Of a stretch of 64,000 nucleotides of DNA, positions 11,273 to 22,874 are shown piece after piece; the first letter of the stretch is position 1; the number at the start of each line of letters is the position of its first letter. The notes below the pieces were generated by a model. It ran no database searches, had not been told where the DNA came from, and saw only the letters and a list, made by a program, of their open reading frames with translations. A program made the translations under genes and the position numbers. The stretch comes from Kitagawia praeruptora (lineage: Eukaryota; Streptophyta; Magnoliopsida; Apiales; Apiaceae). The stretch covers positions 72,628,001 to 72,692,000 of the forward strand of contig CM075351.1 in NCBI GenBank assembly GCA_037693485.1. The letters run 5' to 3'.

Positions 11273-12690
11273 TGAAAATCCACCTAGAGGGGGGTGAATA
11301 GGTGTATTATGGATGATATGGTTAATTACGAACTATTTTGATTTTTACCCAGAAACGGCTTGCTGATATGACTTGACAGCTTAATAACAGCAAGCTGATA
11401 TGACCTAGTAGATAAATAACAGCAGGCTGAATTAACTAGTAATGCAGTGCATAGAAAATAAAATGAAAACACGATCTTTTAGCCAGGTTCGACCCCTAAT
11501 CCCCTATGGTCTACGTCCTGGTCCCTTACCAACTTGGTAAGAGAATATATTATTGATCACAAATAACCGATTACAAGATCAAACAATATATCTCCCTTTA
11601 CACCCAGCTGCTTACAATTTGGCTTGCTGAATTGCAGTGTTGAACTAACTCTCTAAGCAATACTTTCCAAGTATCCTTCTCTAGTCTAGTTTCACCCACC
11701 CAAAAACCCTAAGCCAATCCTTGTACAACAACTAATCTTTACAACTTGAACAATACAAAGTGTTGAATAAAATTACAACTTAACCTAAAGAACCCTCAAA
11801 AAATATAGGTCGAATGTATATGAGAGTTTGAGAGGTTTAAAAGATTTAGCAAGAAGGCTCGAAGTTGTGTATGTGTATAAGCTTGTTTTTTTTTTTTGCA
11901 CTTGTGATTGTTTAGATGAACTGAGCAAGAACATGCTATTTATAGATAAACAAGAACATGCTGAGTTCCAACTTCAAAGGCTCCAACGGTTTGAATTTCT
12001 TTAAACCCGTTGGAAAAGATTCTCCAGAATTGTGTTTGAGTATGGAAGAGTGTTATTTCTGCAGAGCTTTTCTTGAGTGGATGAGCAGAGAATAGGGTCA
12101 GTGGAGCAGCAGTGAGAACACGATAAAACACAAGTGGAGAAGCCATGGTAAAGCTGTTGTCTTCTTTGGTGATATGAATGTGTAGATGATATAGTGATAT
12201 GAACGTGAACATGATTCTGGAGACACAAAGAGAATATCATGAATGAGTTTGCATGGGTCATGAATTTTAAATAAAGAAAGTGTTTGTATGGGGTATGGAC
12301 ATTTAAATAAAGAAAGGTGTATCTTTATTTAAAGGCAAAGCACGTGATGTTCCACTTGACTTGTGTTGATAATATTGAAGTGCATGATGGGCTTGAATAA
12401 TTCAGAGGGTCCCTAACAATATTCCTAAACATATATAACTGATGTCTCCTTGAATATCGAATGTCATCTTGAATCCTGTTCTTTCAGTCGCCCAGAAACA
12501 GCTTGCTGAAAGATGTACTGAATGTGAGTTCAGCTTGCTGAAATATAAAAGATGTTCCATAACATCTTACTGAAAAACATCTGTTAGTCTGACTGAAATA
12601 ATCATGTACATCTAAACACAGCTTGCTGAAAAGATAATATTCAAGTAATACAGCTTGCTGAATTATAATCAACAAAACATAAGGGTTACA
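11273..12690 (-). repeat. 3' LTR of the Sirevirus-like element
   Basis: In minus orientation it begins TGTAACCCTTATG and ends GGTGGATTTTCA. It is dotted with CAGCTTGCTG and its complement CAGCAAGCTG (for example 11387, 12505, 12530, 12620, 12650), a semi-palindromic word. Confidence 0.92.
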
Positions 12691-13045
12691 ATCTCCCCCT
12701 TTTTGATGATTATTGAAGCATTATTTTAGGAGAGAATTCTCCCCCTAAATCCCTGCAATCCTGTAAACTAGAATAAACAGTTAGAGCACATGCAGTTCTA
12801 TAAACTAGTTTAAGCAGTTTGATAGCAGATCACATGATTCAAGCCAACACAAATTTCAAGCCAACACATAAAGCACAAAGTGCTGAAATTCACCAGACAG
12901 ATAGTTAAAGTTATACATAATACCAAATTTCCAAATTCAAGTCATAAGTTATCAAACCAGCAGCAAATTCATAAGCATAATTTAAAAGACTACTAAAATA
13001 TTCTCCCCCTTAATCATTAAAAAGGGGCATTAAGCATCCACCTCC
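12691..13045 (-). other. Multiple polypurine tracts upstream of the 3' LTR
   Basis: On the minus strand, purine tracts of AAAAGGGGGAGA type occur at 12691-12705 (abutting the LTR), about 12733-12750 and about 12999-13012. Plus-strand DNA synthesis starts at the tract next to the LTR. Repeated tracts of this kind are reported for Sireviruses. No gene in this stretch apart from the last codons of the extra ORF next to the CACTA insertion. Confidence 0.75.
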
Positions 13046-13344
13046 CACTACACCATATAATGCATATTGCAACAATATTTTTGAAGGTTTGTCGAAAAAC
13101 GTTGCTATTGATAAACCAAATCACACAAATTGCAACGCCTTTGAAAAACATTGCAATAGCATTGAAAAAATTCAAGAGAGTTAAAAACATTCAGTCTATT
13201 GCAACAATTTTCTTAAATTGTTGCTGTAAATTTGATTTTTTGGCCCAAAAAATTGGCGGGCTTTTAAAAACCTTGAGCGGGCTTTCAAAAAATTGTCGGA
13301 CTTGATTAAAAAAAAACATAACATTCGCACAAAGACAAACATTA

Positions 13345-13857
13345 AGGGGTCATTTGTTAACCACTTAACGGGATGGAATGGATCCGTTCAGCTGTTAAGA
13401 TTATTTGGTTGGATTTTTTTTGTGCTGGACGACTTCAAATTACCTGGACAGGACAAGAAAAATCACTGGACGAGTGTCATGAAAAAAAAGGAGGTGGGTT
13501 GGTTCAAATAATCATATCTATTGTTTATGCTTAAGTCATAACCTAACGCCAAGTTTTATTTATTATCATAATTTAACTATTCACAAATATTATTATTATT
13601 TGAAAGGGTGTATTTTTCAACATTAATTAATAAAAATTTGCATAAATATTGATATTTATTGGTACCTTTAAGATTTAATATTTTTGTTATTTATACTTGA
13701 TATTAAATTCTTTTTTACATGATACTTGTATTTTATTATTAATATGTAATATTATTTTTACAATTTTATTTATTTTTATATTAGAGTTATGTTTAAATTA
13801 GAATAGTTCTATAAATTTAAGTAAACTGTAGTTTCGAAATAATTAGGTTTATTCAAT

Positions 13858-13888
<31 letters not shown>

Positions 13889-14200
13889 AACAAATCCAAT
13901 TACCGGACAATAAATTATTATTAAATTTTAAATATTTTAGATTTAATGGTATACTATGACATATATATAATTACATTTTATTATGATTAAATGTTATGTA
14001 TTATTGTATTATATTATTTAAAATTAAGTTTGAGGTTGTGTATCGTTAACCAGATAAAATGTGTTACAAATAAAATTTTCATTCAGAAATTCAAAAATAT
14101 TATTTATCAAATGATATCATTCTTTCAGCATTCAGATTATCATTCATCCAGAAATATTACTCATTCAGAAATAATGGTTCAGATTTAACAAATGGCCCCT
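13345..14200. mobile_element. hAT-like MITE inside the CACTA element
   Basis: Short inverted ends AGGGGTCATTTGTTAA and TTAACAAATGGCCCCT bound an 856-bp AT-rich stretch with repeated CATTCAGA/TCATTCAG words near the right end and a (TA)n run at 13859-13882. ACAT occurs on both sides, but I could not establish a clean 8-bp duplication, so the superfamily is tentative. No coding sequence. Confidence 0.55.
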
Positions 14201-14769
14201 AACATAAACAAACAAAAACCTACGAACATACACAATTACACACAGAGACTGAATCAAAGAAACTAAGAAATGGAAGAAAATACAAAATTGAAAGAGGCTC
14301 ACGCTCAAAGGACAAACAAAATGGATAAGACTCAAGAACGAATATGGTATGTTCATCAAAAATATTTTCCCCAAATTGAGCTTTAAATCGAATTCCAATT
14401 AGGGTTTAATTTTTGTGCTTTAATTTGGGATTCTTGTTAATTAGGGTTTGATGTATGTTTATTTTTTGAATTAACATATGTATATGTTTGTATAAATATG
14501 TTTCAGTTTGGGGTTTTCTTTAAAAATACTAAGTTTGTATATGCAACTTTACTGCAATTACTTCTCTGTGATTTTATATGTTATTCTGTTTGGGTTAATT
14601 TAATCATGATTACGAAGTTTGGTGGAAGTAGACGTTGTGGTTTGGAGATTACGCTAATTGTTGTCGTTGTATGTTTGGTGACGGTAATATTAGGAGCAGA
14701 GTTCTTAATTGACTTGAGCAGTAAAGATTGAGGTTGAAAACTCGAAGATAATAACGAAATTGAATAAGA

Positions 14770-14853
14770 AAAGTAAAGAAGGAGCTGAAAAGATTGTACA
14801 GAAAGATCCGTATGAGATTCTCGGACTCTATCGGAGCTCCACAGATCCGTATT
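14770..14853 (+). pseudogene. Captured fragment resembling a J-domain protein
   Basis: One frame reads KEGAEKIVQKDPYEILGLY followed by RSSTD and a stop. DPYE(I/V)LG followed by a serine/threonine-aspartate turn is the first helix region of plant DnaJ proteins. Helix II, the HPD loop and the rest are absent, so this is a fragment in the CACTA element. The match is short, hence modest confidence. Confidence 0.4.
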
Positions 14854-14949
14854 GAATGGCCATGTATCTTATATTCTGTTGTATTCTTACAACCTATAGT
14901 CTCAAATCTTGATAAATCAAAGAACCATATTGATGTTTCGATTGGTTGC

Positions 14950-16420
14950 AGGGGGAGCCAAGCTTTCACTTGTATGTATTCTTCAAGGAATTCTGCTTTC
15001 TTCAGATGGGCAATTTCTTATGTATGTTTATTTTGGTGATGAGAATCTGCTCCTGAAATTATCAAAGTATGTTATAAGATTATAGGTATATATGTATGTA
15101 TATTTTGGTGAAGAGAACCTGCTCCTAAAGCATTTACTTCAGTCATGTACATTTCATTTACATTGGATGCCTCATGTCCCTATCTTTCTCTCATTTAGCT
15201 TGTGATTTCTGACTTTTTTCAGGAGCTGTGGGTCTGGTAGCATTGAAGTAGTTACGACAACCACATAAACACCCATATCATTGTTTATTGCAGGAAGGTA
15301 GTTAAAGATATGCAGACTCCTAAAGCAAGGTGAGTTTGATAGCCTTATCTTATCTCTGTTTTTGATTTGGTTTTCAATAAAGCTGGTAGGTCAAATTTTA
15401 TGGAGTTTGTTCTTCTATTTTGCACTCCTAGATGCCGTATGCAAGTAGGGTTGTTTTTACTCTTTAATCTCATCAAGTGCCTCTTTCGTACGTCAAAAAA
15501 CTGAATGGTAGCATTATTATCGAGAAGTTCGTTTAATTTTACTTTTATCATAAATATGCTTGACATAATTTCTGGTTTATGCAAAAAGTTTATTTTTTTT
15601 CTGACCTGCTTTGCCAATTGGTTCTGTTTAATTTTGAGACTAAAAATTGTGCATCTTTCCACACTATCAGTTGTGAATGAGAGATGAAAGATGTTTGTGA
15701 CCATTACATTTCTAAAATCTGTTTTAATTGGAACAATTCCTAGTTATAGTTGCTGTTTGAAGCATTAAACTCAGGTCTTCCAAGTTATGTTATATATAAT
15801 GTTGTCTGGGCTGCAGTCGAATCAATTTTGACCTGGCTTGCAAGAATAGTATGTCAACATTTGTGTGTTTGTGTGCTTTTTAAAGAATTTGTCAACTTGT
15901 ATCTCATATTTTTGATTTTTATGGTAAATTGGAGATGCTATATGGTAATCATTAGGTAAAATGTCTCTTTAACTGGCAAATTAAAATGTGTGTTTCTTTA
16001 TTGTAGAAGCTCGGTATGTGCCAAATGTATGTTATAATTTTATATATATTCTTGATATATCAGTTGTTTCAATGATTCTTGAAAAATAAACAGACTTCAA
16101 CCATCGAAGTGCATATGCACAAGGAGTTGCAGTTGCATTATCCATGGGCTCTTTTACCATCCTTGTTGCATTCTGTTTCGGATTCAGGAATCGGGATTAG
16201 GTGTTATGGCTCCTGTTCTGTTATTGTGGTTTTCTGGTCAAAGTGCGTCATCAGAAGTGCCCCACAAGATCTCTCCACGATCTGCATCCAAGGTGCCACA
16301 GAAGATCTCTGGTCCTGAAAAAATCACTCAGCGAGTATAATATTCTCCAAGGTGTGCCTTTACTCTATTCTTCAAGGAATTATGCTTTCTTCAGATGGGT
16401 AATTTCCGAAAATTAGAAAG
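14950..16420. other. Unassigned interior of the CACTA element with a repeated exon-like segment
   Basis: A phrase CTATTCTTCAAGGAATT-TGC followed by TTTCTTCAGATGGG occurs at about 14976 and again at about 16362. At 16095-16245 one frame reads FNHRSAYAQGVAVALSMGSF, and a nearby frame reads GVMAPVLLLWFSGQS. These look like pieces of membrane segments, possibly of a transporter such as a KUP/HAK potassium transporter, but I cannot assign them. Confidence 0.35.
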
Positions 16421-16775
16421 CTAATTGTGAACAAGCCCATCCCTTAATTAACAATGGCAGTGAGTGTGGGTGTCCCCTACATTAGTTGAGAGGCGTATGT
16501 GTTCTGCTACATGTATCCAACTTCATGACTCCCACGTGAGCCTCCGGAGCTATATGTATACAAATTTTATTATGATTTTTGGTAAAGAAAAGAAATTTAC
16601 TGATAAAACGGAAAATAGGTAATAATTTAAAATCAGAGTCCGTAAAATTGCAGGTGGTTCTTGCACTTGGATATGTTTGTTTGCAGAGACCAAACTTGTA
16701 GTAGCAACTTATAATAGTTGTTTTTATTCTATACTTTGACAGCCAGAGCTAATAAAACACAAGAACCAGCCAGAT

Positions 16776-17230
16776 AGCTGATTTGGTAGGGCTTTCTGTA
16801 GATGATGTTATTATCGAGTGTGCTGGAAAAAGAGTTGAGAGTTTTTTGGAGGTATATTACTTCAACGATATGATTTCTAGAATATATCTATCTTGTTATC
16901 TAGTTGCATGAAAAAAAGTGCATTGTTTGTTTACACAATTAAAATCATGAATTTTCATTTATTAATTCATTTTCCATTCTCTTATTGTAATCAGTTCATT
17001 GAGATAATATGGGAAAATATTGGAGATTTTGTAAATCTGATCATAGTTAGGCAAGACAAGGCAGAACAAATACATCTTAGTATGTTTGTTATAGAAGCGA
17101 CCTTGGATCAATTCAATAGGTTAGTTGCTGTTGTTTTTTTTTTGCCATTCAAAATAAGCACTCAATTTAATTTATTGCTAGTTTTAATTGTGTACAAATT
17201 ATATTGTTGTTATAGGTGGCCTAATCGGAA
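16776..17230 (+). pseudogene. Captured PDZ-domain fragment (HtrA/DegP-like), with introns
   Basis: The exon-like block ending at 16852 reads IADLVGLSVDDVIIECAGKR plus VESFLE and is followed by GTATATT, a splice donor. The next block starts after a TTGTAATCAG acceptor at 16994 and reads FIEIIWENIGDFVNLIIVRQ, then DKAEQIHLSMFVIEATLDQF and N, ending at a GTTAGT donor. A third starts after TTATAG near 17216. GLxVxDVIIxCxGKxV followed by VxLxVxR is the PDZ fold pattern of HtrA-type proteins. Only this piece is present; no protease domain is seen, and it cannot make a full protein. Confidence 0.5.
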
Positions 17231-17645
17231 CTAATTTACTCACTGCCAACTGAGAGATATGATATTGGAGTTGTTTCTATTTCTTGTGCAGGATTCCACA
17301 TTACTTAATTGTTTGTGGAACTTGCAGTGAAATCTTTCATTTATTTATTGTACTAGTTTGTGAAAATTGGTGTTATTACAGAGAAAGATCCCTCAGTGTC
17401 ACTTCTGCTGGTGTCTAACACTGTCACCCCGGCTGGCCTATTTTTCAAGCTACAAATACAGTAGTTTAATTTAATGTTTCAGATGATATGTTGTTTTTTT
17501 ACAAGCCTTTTGTTTGTTTCTGAACTGCATCAGATAGGATTACATGTTCTGATGTAATCAAATCTCCTTAACCTGTTTGTAGCATCAGAATATATGTATT
17601 TTTGTTGATCGCTTACTTGGGTTGTACGCTCTCATTTTATTTCAG

Positions 17646-17744
17646 ATCCTTACTCTCTGCAATTGCAAGGAAGATCTAAAGAAGAAGGTCCATGCAATGA
17701 TTGATAAGTCTGCAGAGCGTGGGTTAAGATCATTGGGTCTGTAG
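17646..17744 (+). pseudogene. Captured plasma-membrane H+-ATPase fragment
   Basis: After a TTTATTTCAG acceptor the frame reads ILTLCNCKEDLKKKVHAMID, then KSAERGLRSLGL and a stop. CKEDxxKKVHxxIDKxAERGLRSL is the well-conserved nucleotide-binding-domain segment of plant AHA-type P3A ATPases. Only about 32 residues remain, without the DKTGT phosphorylation site or membrane segments. An intron border at the left end shows that genomic DNA was captured by the CACTA element. Confidence 0.72.
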
Positions 17745-18377
17745 GCTCATCAAGAATTTCTCGTTGATTTGCAAAATCCAAACACAAATATATGGAAAAA
17801 ACAACCGGCATATGTATTTTTTTAACTTTATTTTGGTTTTCCGATATAATAATTGCTGAGGAAAATTTGATGTAAAGAATTGTAATTTTATTTGACTTTG
17901 AACAAACACATGTAATTGGATATTTGGCATTACGTTGCCCTGGTTTATGAAATATTGATGATGCTTGGATTGTGGCTATAAATGGCCTGGTTTAGTGTAT
18001 TTTCAGCATGACCCTACTAATTTTTTTTTTGAAAAAATGTTACAATAGGGTCAAAATATGTTGCATTAATCTATAAAAAATCATTGCAATTGGTTTGAAA
18101 ATTGTTGCCTTTAAGTGTCAATAAACTACTTTCTTATGCTACTGCAATAGTTTTTAATTGTTGCTACAGTGTCTAAAATGTTGCTACTGAAATTTAGTGC
18201 AATGATTTAATTATGTTGCTGTATGGTATCAAAAACGTTGCTAAATCGACCTATTGCAAGGCAACCGGATGCAACGCTCAAATTTTACAAATTTGTTGCC
18301 ATAGACTTTACTGCAACGAATATAGGCCTTAAGGCAGTGTTTTCCTGTCGTTGCAATATGCAATATATGGTGTAGTG

Positions 18378-19675
18378 TCCACATCCAGGGAGCCCTCAAC
18401 CTCAGAATCCTTTTTGGCAGCTTCATCACTAGGAGCAGTTGAACCAGGAACATTAGCAGGAGGAGTCTGGTGTGTTGAAGGAGGAGCCTTTGCAGCAGGT
18501 TGATTAGTAGATGGAGTAGCAACAGGTACCTCTTTTCCAATGAGCATTGACACCATTGTTTTCAGAACACCAATTTCACTTTCAAGACTAGAAATTTTTC
18601 CAACTAAAGCATTGTGATTCTCTACAATAGTTGCAGTGTCTGAAGCAATGTTTTCAGCCATTCGAACAAACTTAGGAGATACAGGGTTAGAAGTTCCAAT
18701 ACTCACATCATCAGTAGGTTGAGTTGGCTCGACAATGTGTTCAATTGTGCCATTTACAGCTCTCAGATTTGATTGAGTTAAATTTTTGGCATCAATATGA
18801 TCTTTAATAGAGACATACTCAAACCCAGTAGTATTAACCTTAAAGTGTTGACAGATTCTAGTAATCAAGCAACCATAGGGCAAAGCAGAGTTTTGCTTGC
18901 CAACTGCCGCAAGCATTGTATCCAAAATCAGTTTAGGAAGATTAAAAGGCATCTTAGACATAATCCTTGCACACACGCACACATCTTGCCAAGATAAGTT
19001 CGAACGACCTCCTGACCTAGGACTAATATTTTCCCAGCAAAGTTTAAAAATTAAGTGTGCCATTGGGTTAAGCAGAGAGGTGGTAGGGGGGGCTAACTCC
19101 ATTAGTCTATTTGGGGCTACCAACACATTCAATTGATCAACATATGTAAACTTAGGAAACCTTAAAGACCCATGAGTAAACACTTCGACAGATGATTTAA
19201 CAGTCATATCAATAATGGAAGCAAGAAACGGAGGATTTAACTGTATTATCTTCTCATTAACCAGTGTAGATACATTTCCAAACTCATCTTTCTCTAGGTT
19301 TGCATAAAATTGACGAACGAGTTCTGGATAATATACTTTAGGCAAATCAACTAGGAAAGAGCGCATACCCATAGCCTCTATCATCTCTTTAGCACCACAT
19401 GCAGTCAATAGTTTAAGAGTGATAGACTTACCAGAAGCAATGGGTCGAGTGCCGATATGATTGTCAAAGAACCGTTCTGAGAGAGTTTCCGAGATGATTT
19501 CGAACAGGGGTTTGACACGCTTTGAAGCCGGAGAACTCAATGGAGTCGAATCGGAGAGAGCTTCAATTTGGGCATCCATAGGCATCAACTCTTCATTAAC
19601 CGGTGGAATAGTCGATGACGAAGTTGCAGTCGGAAGTGTGGATTTGTTTTTTGTGCGGTGAGGGCGTGAAGACAT
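18378..19675 (-). CDS. Extra ORF of the Sirevirus, cut by the CACTA element
   Basis: The start ATG is taken at 19675 (MSSRPHRTKNK), after a leader without plausible protein sequence. The first ~60 residues are Ser/Thr/Pro-rich. The middle has YPELVRQFYANLEKDEFGNV and LNPPFLASIID, the pattern of the so-called putative plant transposon protein domain found in Athila and Sirevirus extra ORFs. The C-terminal part has a short coiled coil (IVENHNALVGKISSLESEIG) and an Ala/Pro/Thr-rich tail. The frame runs into the CACTA end at 18377. Without that insertion it would stop a few codons later, just before the polypurine tracts. Function is unknown: such ORFs occupy the position of env-like genes, but no signal peptide or transmembrane helix is evident. 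Confidence 0.7.
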
Positions 19676-20018
19676 TTTTGAGATTTGAAAGAGAAAAACC
19701 CTAGATTGTCGATTGGAGTGGGAGAAGTGGAGTAATGCCTTGCCCAATTTAATCATATAAGGGGAACATATGGACAATATTAAATAAACTACCCACGTAT
19801 CCACTTAGCATAAATTTGGGAAATATTTTAAACAGGGATAGTTTAAAAAATAATTATAGCATGTTACAACTTGGCATAAAAATATGGAAACATTTAAGTA
19901 TATATCAAATAACATATAAATCATGACAATTAAATTCTCTAGCATAAATAGCATCACAGGAATTAAAAGTTTAGAGGAAATATTACCAGAGTTCAGATAT
20001 GTAAAACAGCTTGCTGTT

Positions 20019-22874
20019 TTATACTTCACACATACCAAGTTCTCGCCGAATTAGGTTGAATCGTTCTGTTGCAAGAGGCTTTGTAAAAATATCAGCAAGC
20101 TGATATTCCGTGGGAACAAAAATCAGCTTGATCTTTCCTTTAGCAACATTGTCTCGTAGAAAATGATGGCGTACATCAATATGCTTGGTGCGTGAATGAT
20201 TTACTGGATTCTCAGATATGTTGATAGTACTTGTATTATCACAATTTATTGGAACTTGACCACATTTGATTCCAAAATCTCGTAGAGTTTGAATCATCCA
20301 TAATATTTGTGAGCAACAACTCCCGGCTGCCAAATATTCTCTTTCAGCTGTAGATAGAGCAATGGATGCTTGTTTCTTGCTTTTCCAAGAAACTAGACTT
20401 TGTCCAAGAATTGCACAAACTCCACTTGTACTTTTACGGTCAGTTTGGCTTCCTGCATAGTCAGCATCACTAAATCCAACAAGATCGAAGGAATTTGTGA
20501 TAGGATAGAATAGCCCAAGATTGGTTGTGCCACGGAGATATTTGAAGATACGTTTAATGGCACTTAGATGAGATTCCTTTGGATTGGCCTGAAATCGAGC
20601 ACAAACACCAACACTATACATAATATTAGGTCTTGAATCAGTTAGATATAAAAGACTTCCAATCATTCCTCTGTATTGACGAATGTCAACACTTTTTCCA
20701 TTTTCATCCGAAATCAGCTTGCTGTTTTGGCACATTGGAGTGGATTTCGGCTTGACGTTTTCATATCCATATTTCTTCAGTAGGTTGTTAACATATTTAG
20801 TTTGATGAACATAAATACCATCAGGAGTCTGTTTGATTTGGAGTCCCAAAAAATAATTCAAATCGCCCATCATACTCATATCAAATTCACTATGCATCCG
20901 CTTCGAAAACCACTTGCACATTGAATCATTAGTTGAACCAAAAATAATATCATCAACATATATTTGGACAACTAAGATATCTTTACCATCTAACTTTGTG
21001 AATAGAGTAGGGTCGATTTTACCTCTAATAAATCCATGTTTGATCAGAAATTCACTTAGACGTTCATACCAAGATCTGGGGGCTTGCCTCAAACCATATA
21101 ATGCCTTTTTCAACTTCAATACATGATTAGGAAACTGAGCATTTTCGAATCCAGGAGGCTGTTTTACGTATACATCTTCTTTCAGCTTGCCGTCTAAGAA
21201 GGCACTCTTTACGTCCATTTGATGAAGCTTAAATTTCTTGAAGCATGCAAAGGAGAGGAGCATTCTGATTGATTCTAGTCGTGCAACTGGAGCATATGTT
21301 TGATCGAAATCAATCCCTTCTTGTTGATTATATCCTTGAGCTACGAGTCTAGCCTTATTCCGAGTGACCGTCCCAAATTTATCAACTTTATTCTTAAAAA
21401 CCCATTTGGTGCCAATGATGGAGACATCTTTAGGAGGTTCCACAAGTTCCCAAACGTCACATCTCTCGAATTGACTAAGTTCTTCTTGCATTGCTATGAG
21501 CCAATGTTCATCATTTAATGCTTCTTTCACATTTTTCGGTTCTTCTTGTGCAATATAGGCAGAAAAAGCACATATATTTGCTCGAGCTTTCCTTGTCTTG
21601 ATACCTTCTGACTTGTCACCAATAATTAACTGTGGAGGATGATTTTTAACAGTCCTTGTTGCTTTAGAAAGAGAGTGTTGAGCTATTACTTCTTCTTCTT
21701 CAAATCTGATCATTTTGGGAGGATAAATTCCTTGAGCATGTGGTTCCCTTTTTGAGCCTAGAGTAGCTTCTTGCTCTTCTAAGGATAATTTTTCAAGTTT
21801 TTCTGTTGTGTTATCAACTGGTGCAGTGGAATCAGCTTGCTGATTTTGTTCAGAGATTGGTTCAGCTTGACTGTCTCCTGCTACATTTTGATTCAGCTTG
21901 CTGTTTGTACCTGTTCCTGCAACATCTTCCTCATCTCTTGGCAGATCATTATTAGTTTCTTGAAAAGATACATCAATTGACTCTTCAACAATCTTTTTAG
22001 ATAAATTATATACTCTATAAGACTTACTAGTTAGAGAATACCCAAGAAAAATAGCCTCATATGATTTAGCATCGAATTTACCATCTCGATCCATTGTTTT
22101 GAGAACAAAACATCTTGATCCAAATATCTTGAAATAACTGATGTTAGGCTTCTTTTGTTTCAGCAATTCGTATGGAGTTTTGTTGAGTATTGGTCTGATA
22201 AGAACTCTGTTGAGAATATAGCAAGCTGTATTTACAGCTTCTGCCCAAAAATTCCTTGGCAACTTGCTTTCTTGAAGAAGAGTCCTTGCTGTTTCTTGCA
22301 AGGATCTGTTTTTCCTTTCCACTACTCCGTTTTGTTGTGGAGTTCGGGGTGTAGAAAATTCATGAGAAACACCTCTTTCTTTACAATATGTGATGAAATC
22401 TTTTTGAAATTCACCTCCATGATCACTTCGAATCCCTACAAGTCTTGTATTCAACTTATTTTCAAGTAACTTGATTAGATTCTCAAATTCCTCAAAAGCA
22501 CAATCTTTGGTTTTAAGAAATAATACCCATGTGAATCTAGAGTAATCATCGATAATAACAAATGCATATTGTTTACCTCCAATGCTTTTATATGCTTCTG
22601 GACCAAAAATATCTAGATGCAAAAGTTCTAAAGGTTTAGAAGATGATACCATGTTCTTTGATTTGTGAGGAGTTCGAATTTGTTTGCCTAATTGGCAAGC
22701 TGAACATGTCTCTGCCTTAGCATATTTCATTTTTGGTAAACCTCGAACTAACTTCTTTGAAAGCAGCTTGCTGATTTGATCCATATGCACATGTCCTAGC
22801 CTTCTATGCCATAAACTTGGAGATGTATCAACTGCTGCTAAACAGCAGGTTGTTTTCTGCAACTCAAAATTCAA
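20019..22874 (-). CDS. Copia pol: integrase, reverse transcriptase, RNase H
   Basis: About 950 codons are open. It starts with the GAG-pre-integrase HHCC zinc region (HRRLGHVHMDQ ... CSACQLGK). The integrase core follows, with LLHLDIFGP, IRSDHGGEF and PQQNGVVERKN supplying the D,D,E triad. Next come a low-complexity linker, reverse transcriptase (WVFKNKVD, KARLVAQGYNQQEG, QMDVKSAFLDG, YVDDIIFGS) and RNase H (GFSDADYAGS, STAEREYLA, DNTSTINISENP, HIDVRHHF). The order integrase before reverse transcriptase defines Copia/Ty1 elements. The frame lacks its own start; it is cut off from the protease by a shift in an AT repeat at about 22877-22888. It ends at 20019, just downstream of LTR-independent sequence that leads to the extra ORF. 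Confidence 0.93.
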   Translation of the reverse strand: MNFELQKTTCCLAAVDTSPSLWHRRLGHVHMDQISKLLSKKLVRGLPKMKYAKAETCSACQLGKQIRTPHKSKNMVSSSKPLELLHLDIFGPEAYKSIGGKQYAFVIIDDYSRFTWVLFLKTKDCAFEEFENLIKLLENKLNTRLVGIRSDHGGEFQKDFITYCKERGVSHEFSTPRTPQQNGVVERKNRSLQETARTLLQESKLPRNFWAEAVNTACYILNRVLIRPILNKTPYELLKQKKPNISYFKIFGSRCFVLKTMDRDGKFDAKSYEAIFLGYSLTSKSYRVYNLSKKIVEESIDVSFQETNNDLPRDEEDVAGTGTNSKLNQNVAGDSQAEPISEQNQQADSTAPVDNTTEKLEKLSLEEQEATLGSKREPHAQGIYPPKMIRFEEEEVIAQHSLSKATRTVKNHPPQLIIGDKSEGIKTRKARANICAFSAYIAQEEPKNVKEALNDEHWLIAMQEELSQFERCDVWELVEPPKDVSIIGTKWVFKNKVDKFGTVTRNKARLVAQGYNQQEGIDFDQTYAPVARLESIRMLLSFACFKKFKLHQMDVKSAFLDGKLKEDVYVKQPPGFENAQFPNHVLKLKKALYGLRQAPRSWYERLSEFLIKHGFIRGKIDPTLFTKLDGKDILVVQIYVDDIIFGSTNDSMCKWFSKRMHSEFDMSMMGDLNYFLGLQIKQTPDGIYVHQTKYVNNLLKKYGYENVKPKSTPMCQNSKLISDENGKSVDIRQYRGMIGSLLYLTDSRPNIMYSVGVCARFQANPKESHLSAIKRIFKYLRGTTNLGLFYPITNSFDLVGFSDADYAGSQTDRKSTSGVCAILGQSLVSWKSKKQASIALSTAEREYLAAGSCCSQILWMIQTLRDFGIKCGQVPINCDNTSTINISENPVNHSRTKHIDVRHHFLRDNVAKGKIKLIFVPTEYQLADIFTKPLATERFNLIRRELGMCEV

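Larger units (their letters stand above)
13046..18377. mobile_element. Non-autonomous CACTA transposon with captured gene fragments
   Basis: Ends are CACTACACCATATAATGCAT and ATGCAATATATGGTGTAGTG, in inverted orientation, with the 3-bp duplication TCC on both sides (13043-13045, 18378-18380). Subterminal regions carry many short TTGCAAC/GTTGCAA/TTGCTA words, as CACTA elements do. No TNPA/TNPD-type transposase is visible. Between 14.7 and 17.8 kb are pieces of unrelated host genes with intron-like borders, so genomic DNA rather than mRNA was captured. It inserted into the extra ORF of the Sirevirus and removed that ORF's last few codons from frame. Confidence 0.92.

Noticed and set aside
12001..12261. 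Open frames in the Sirevirus LTRs, repeated at 26011-26271
   Set aside because: The same reason: LTR duplicates without protein similarity.
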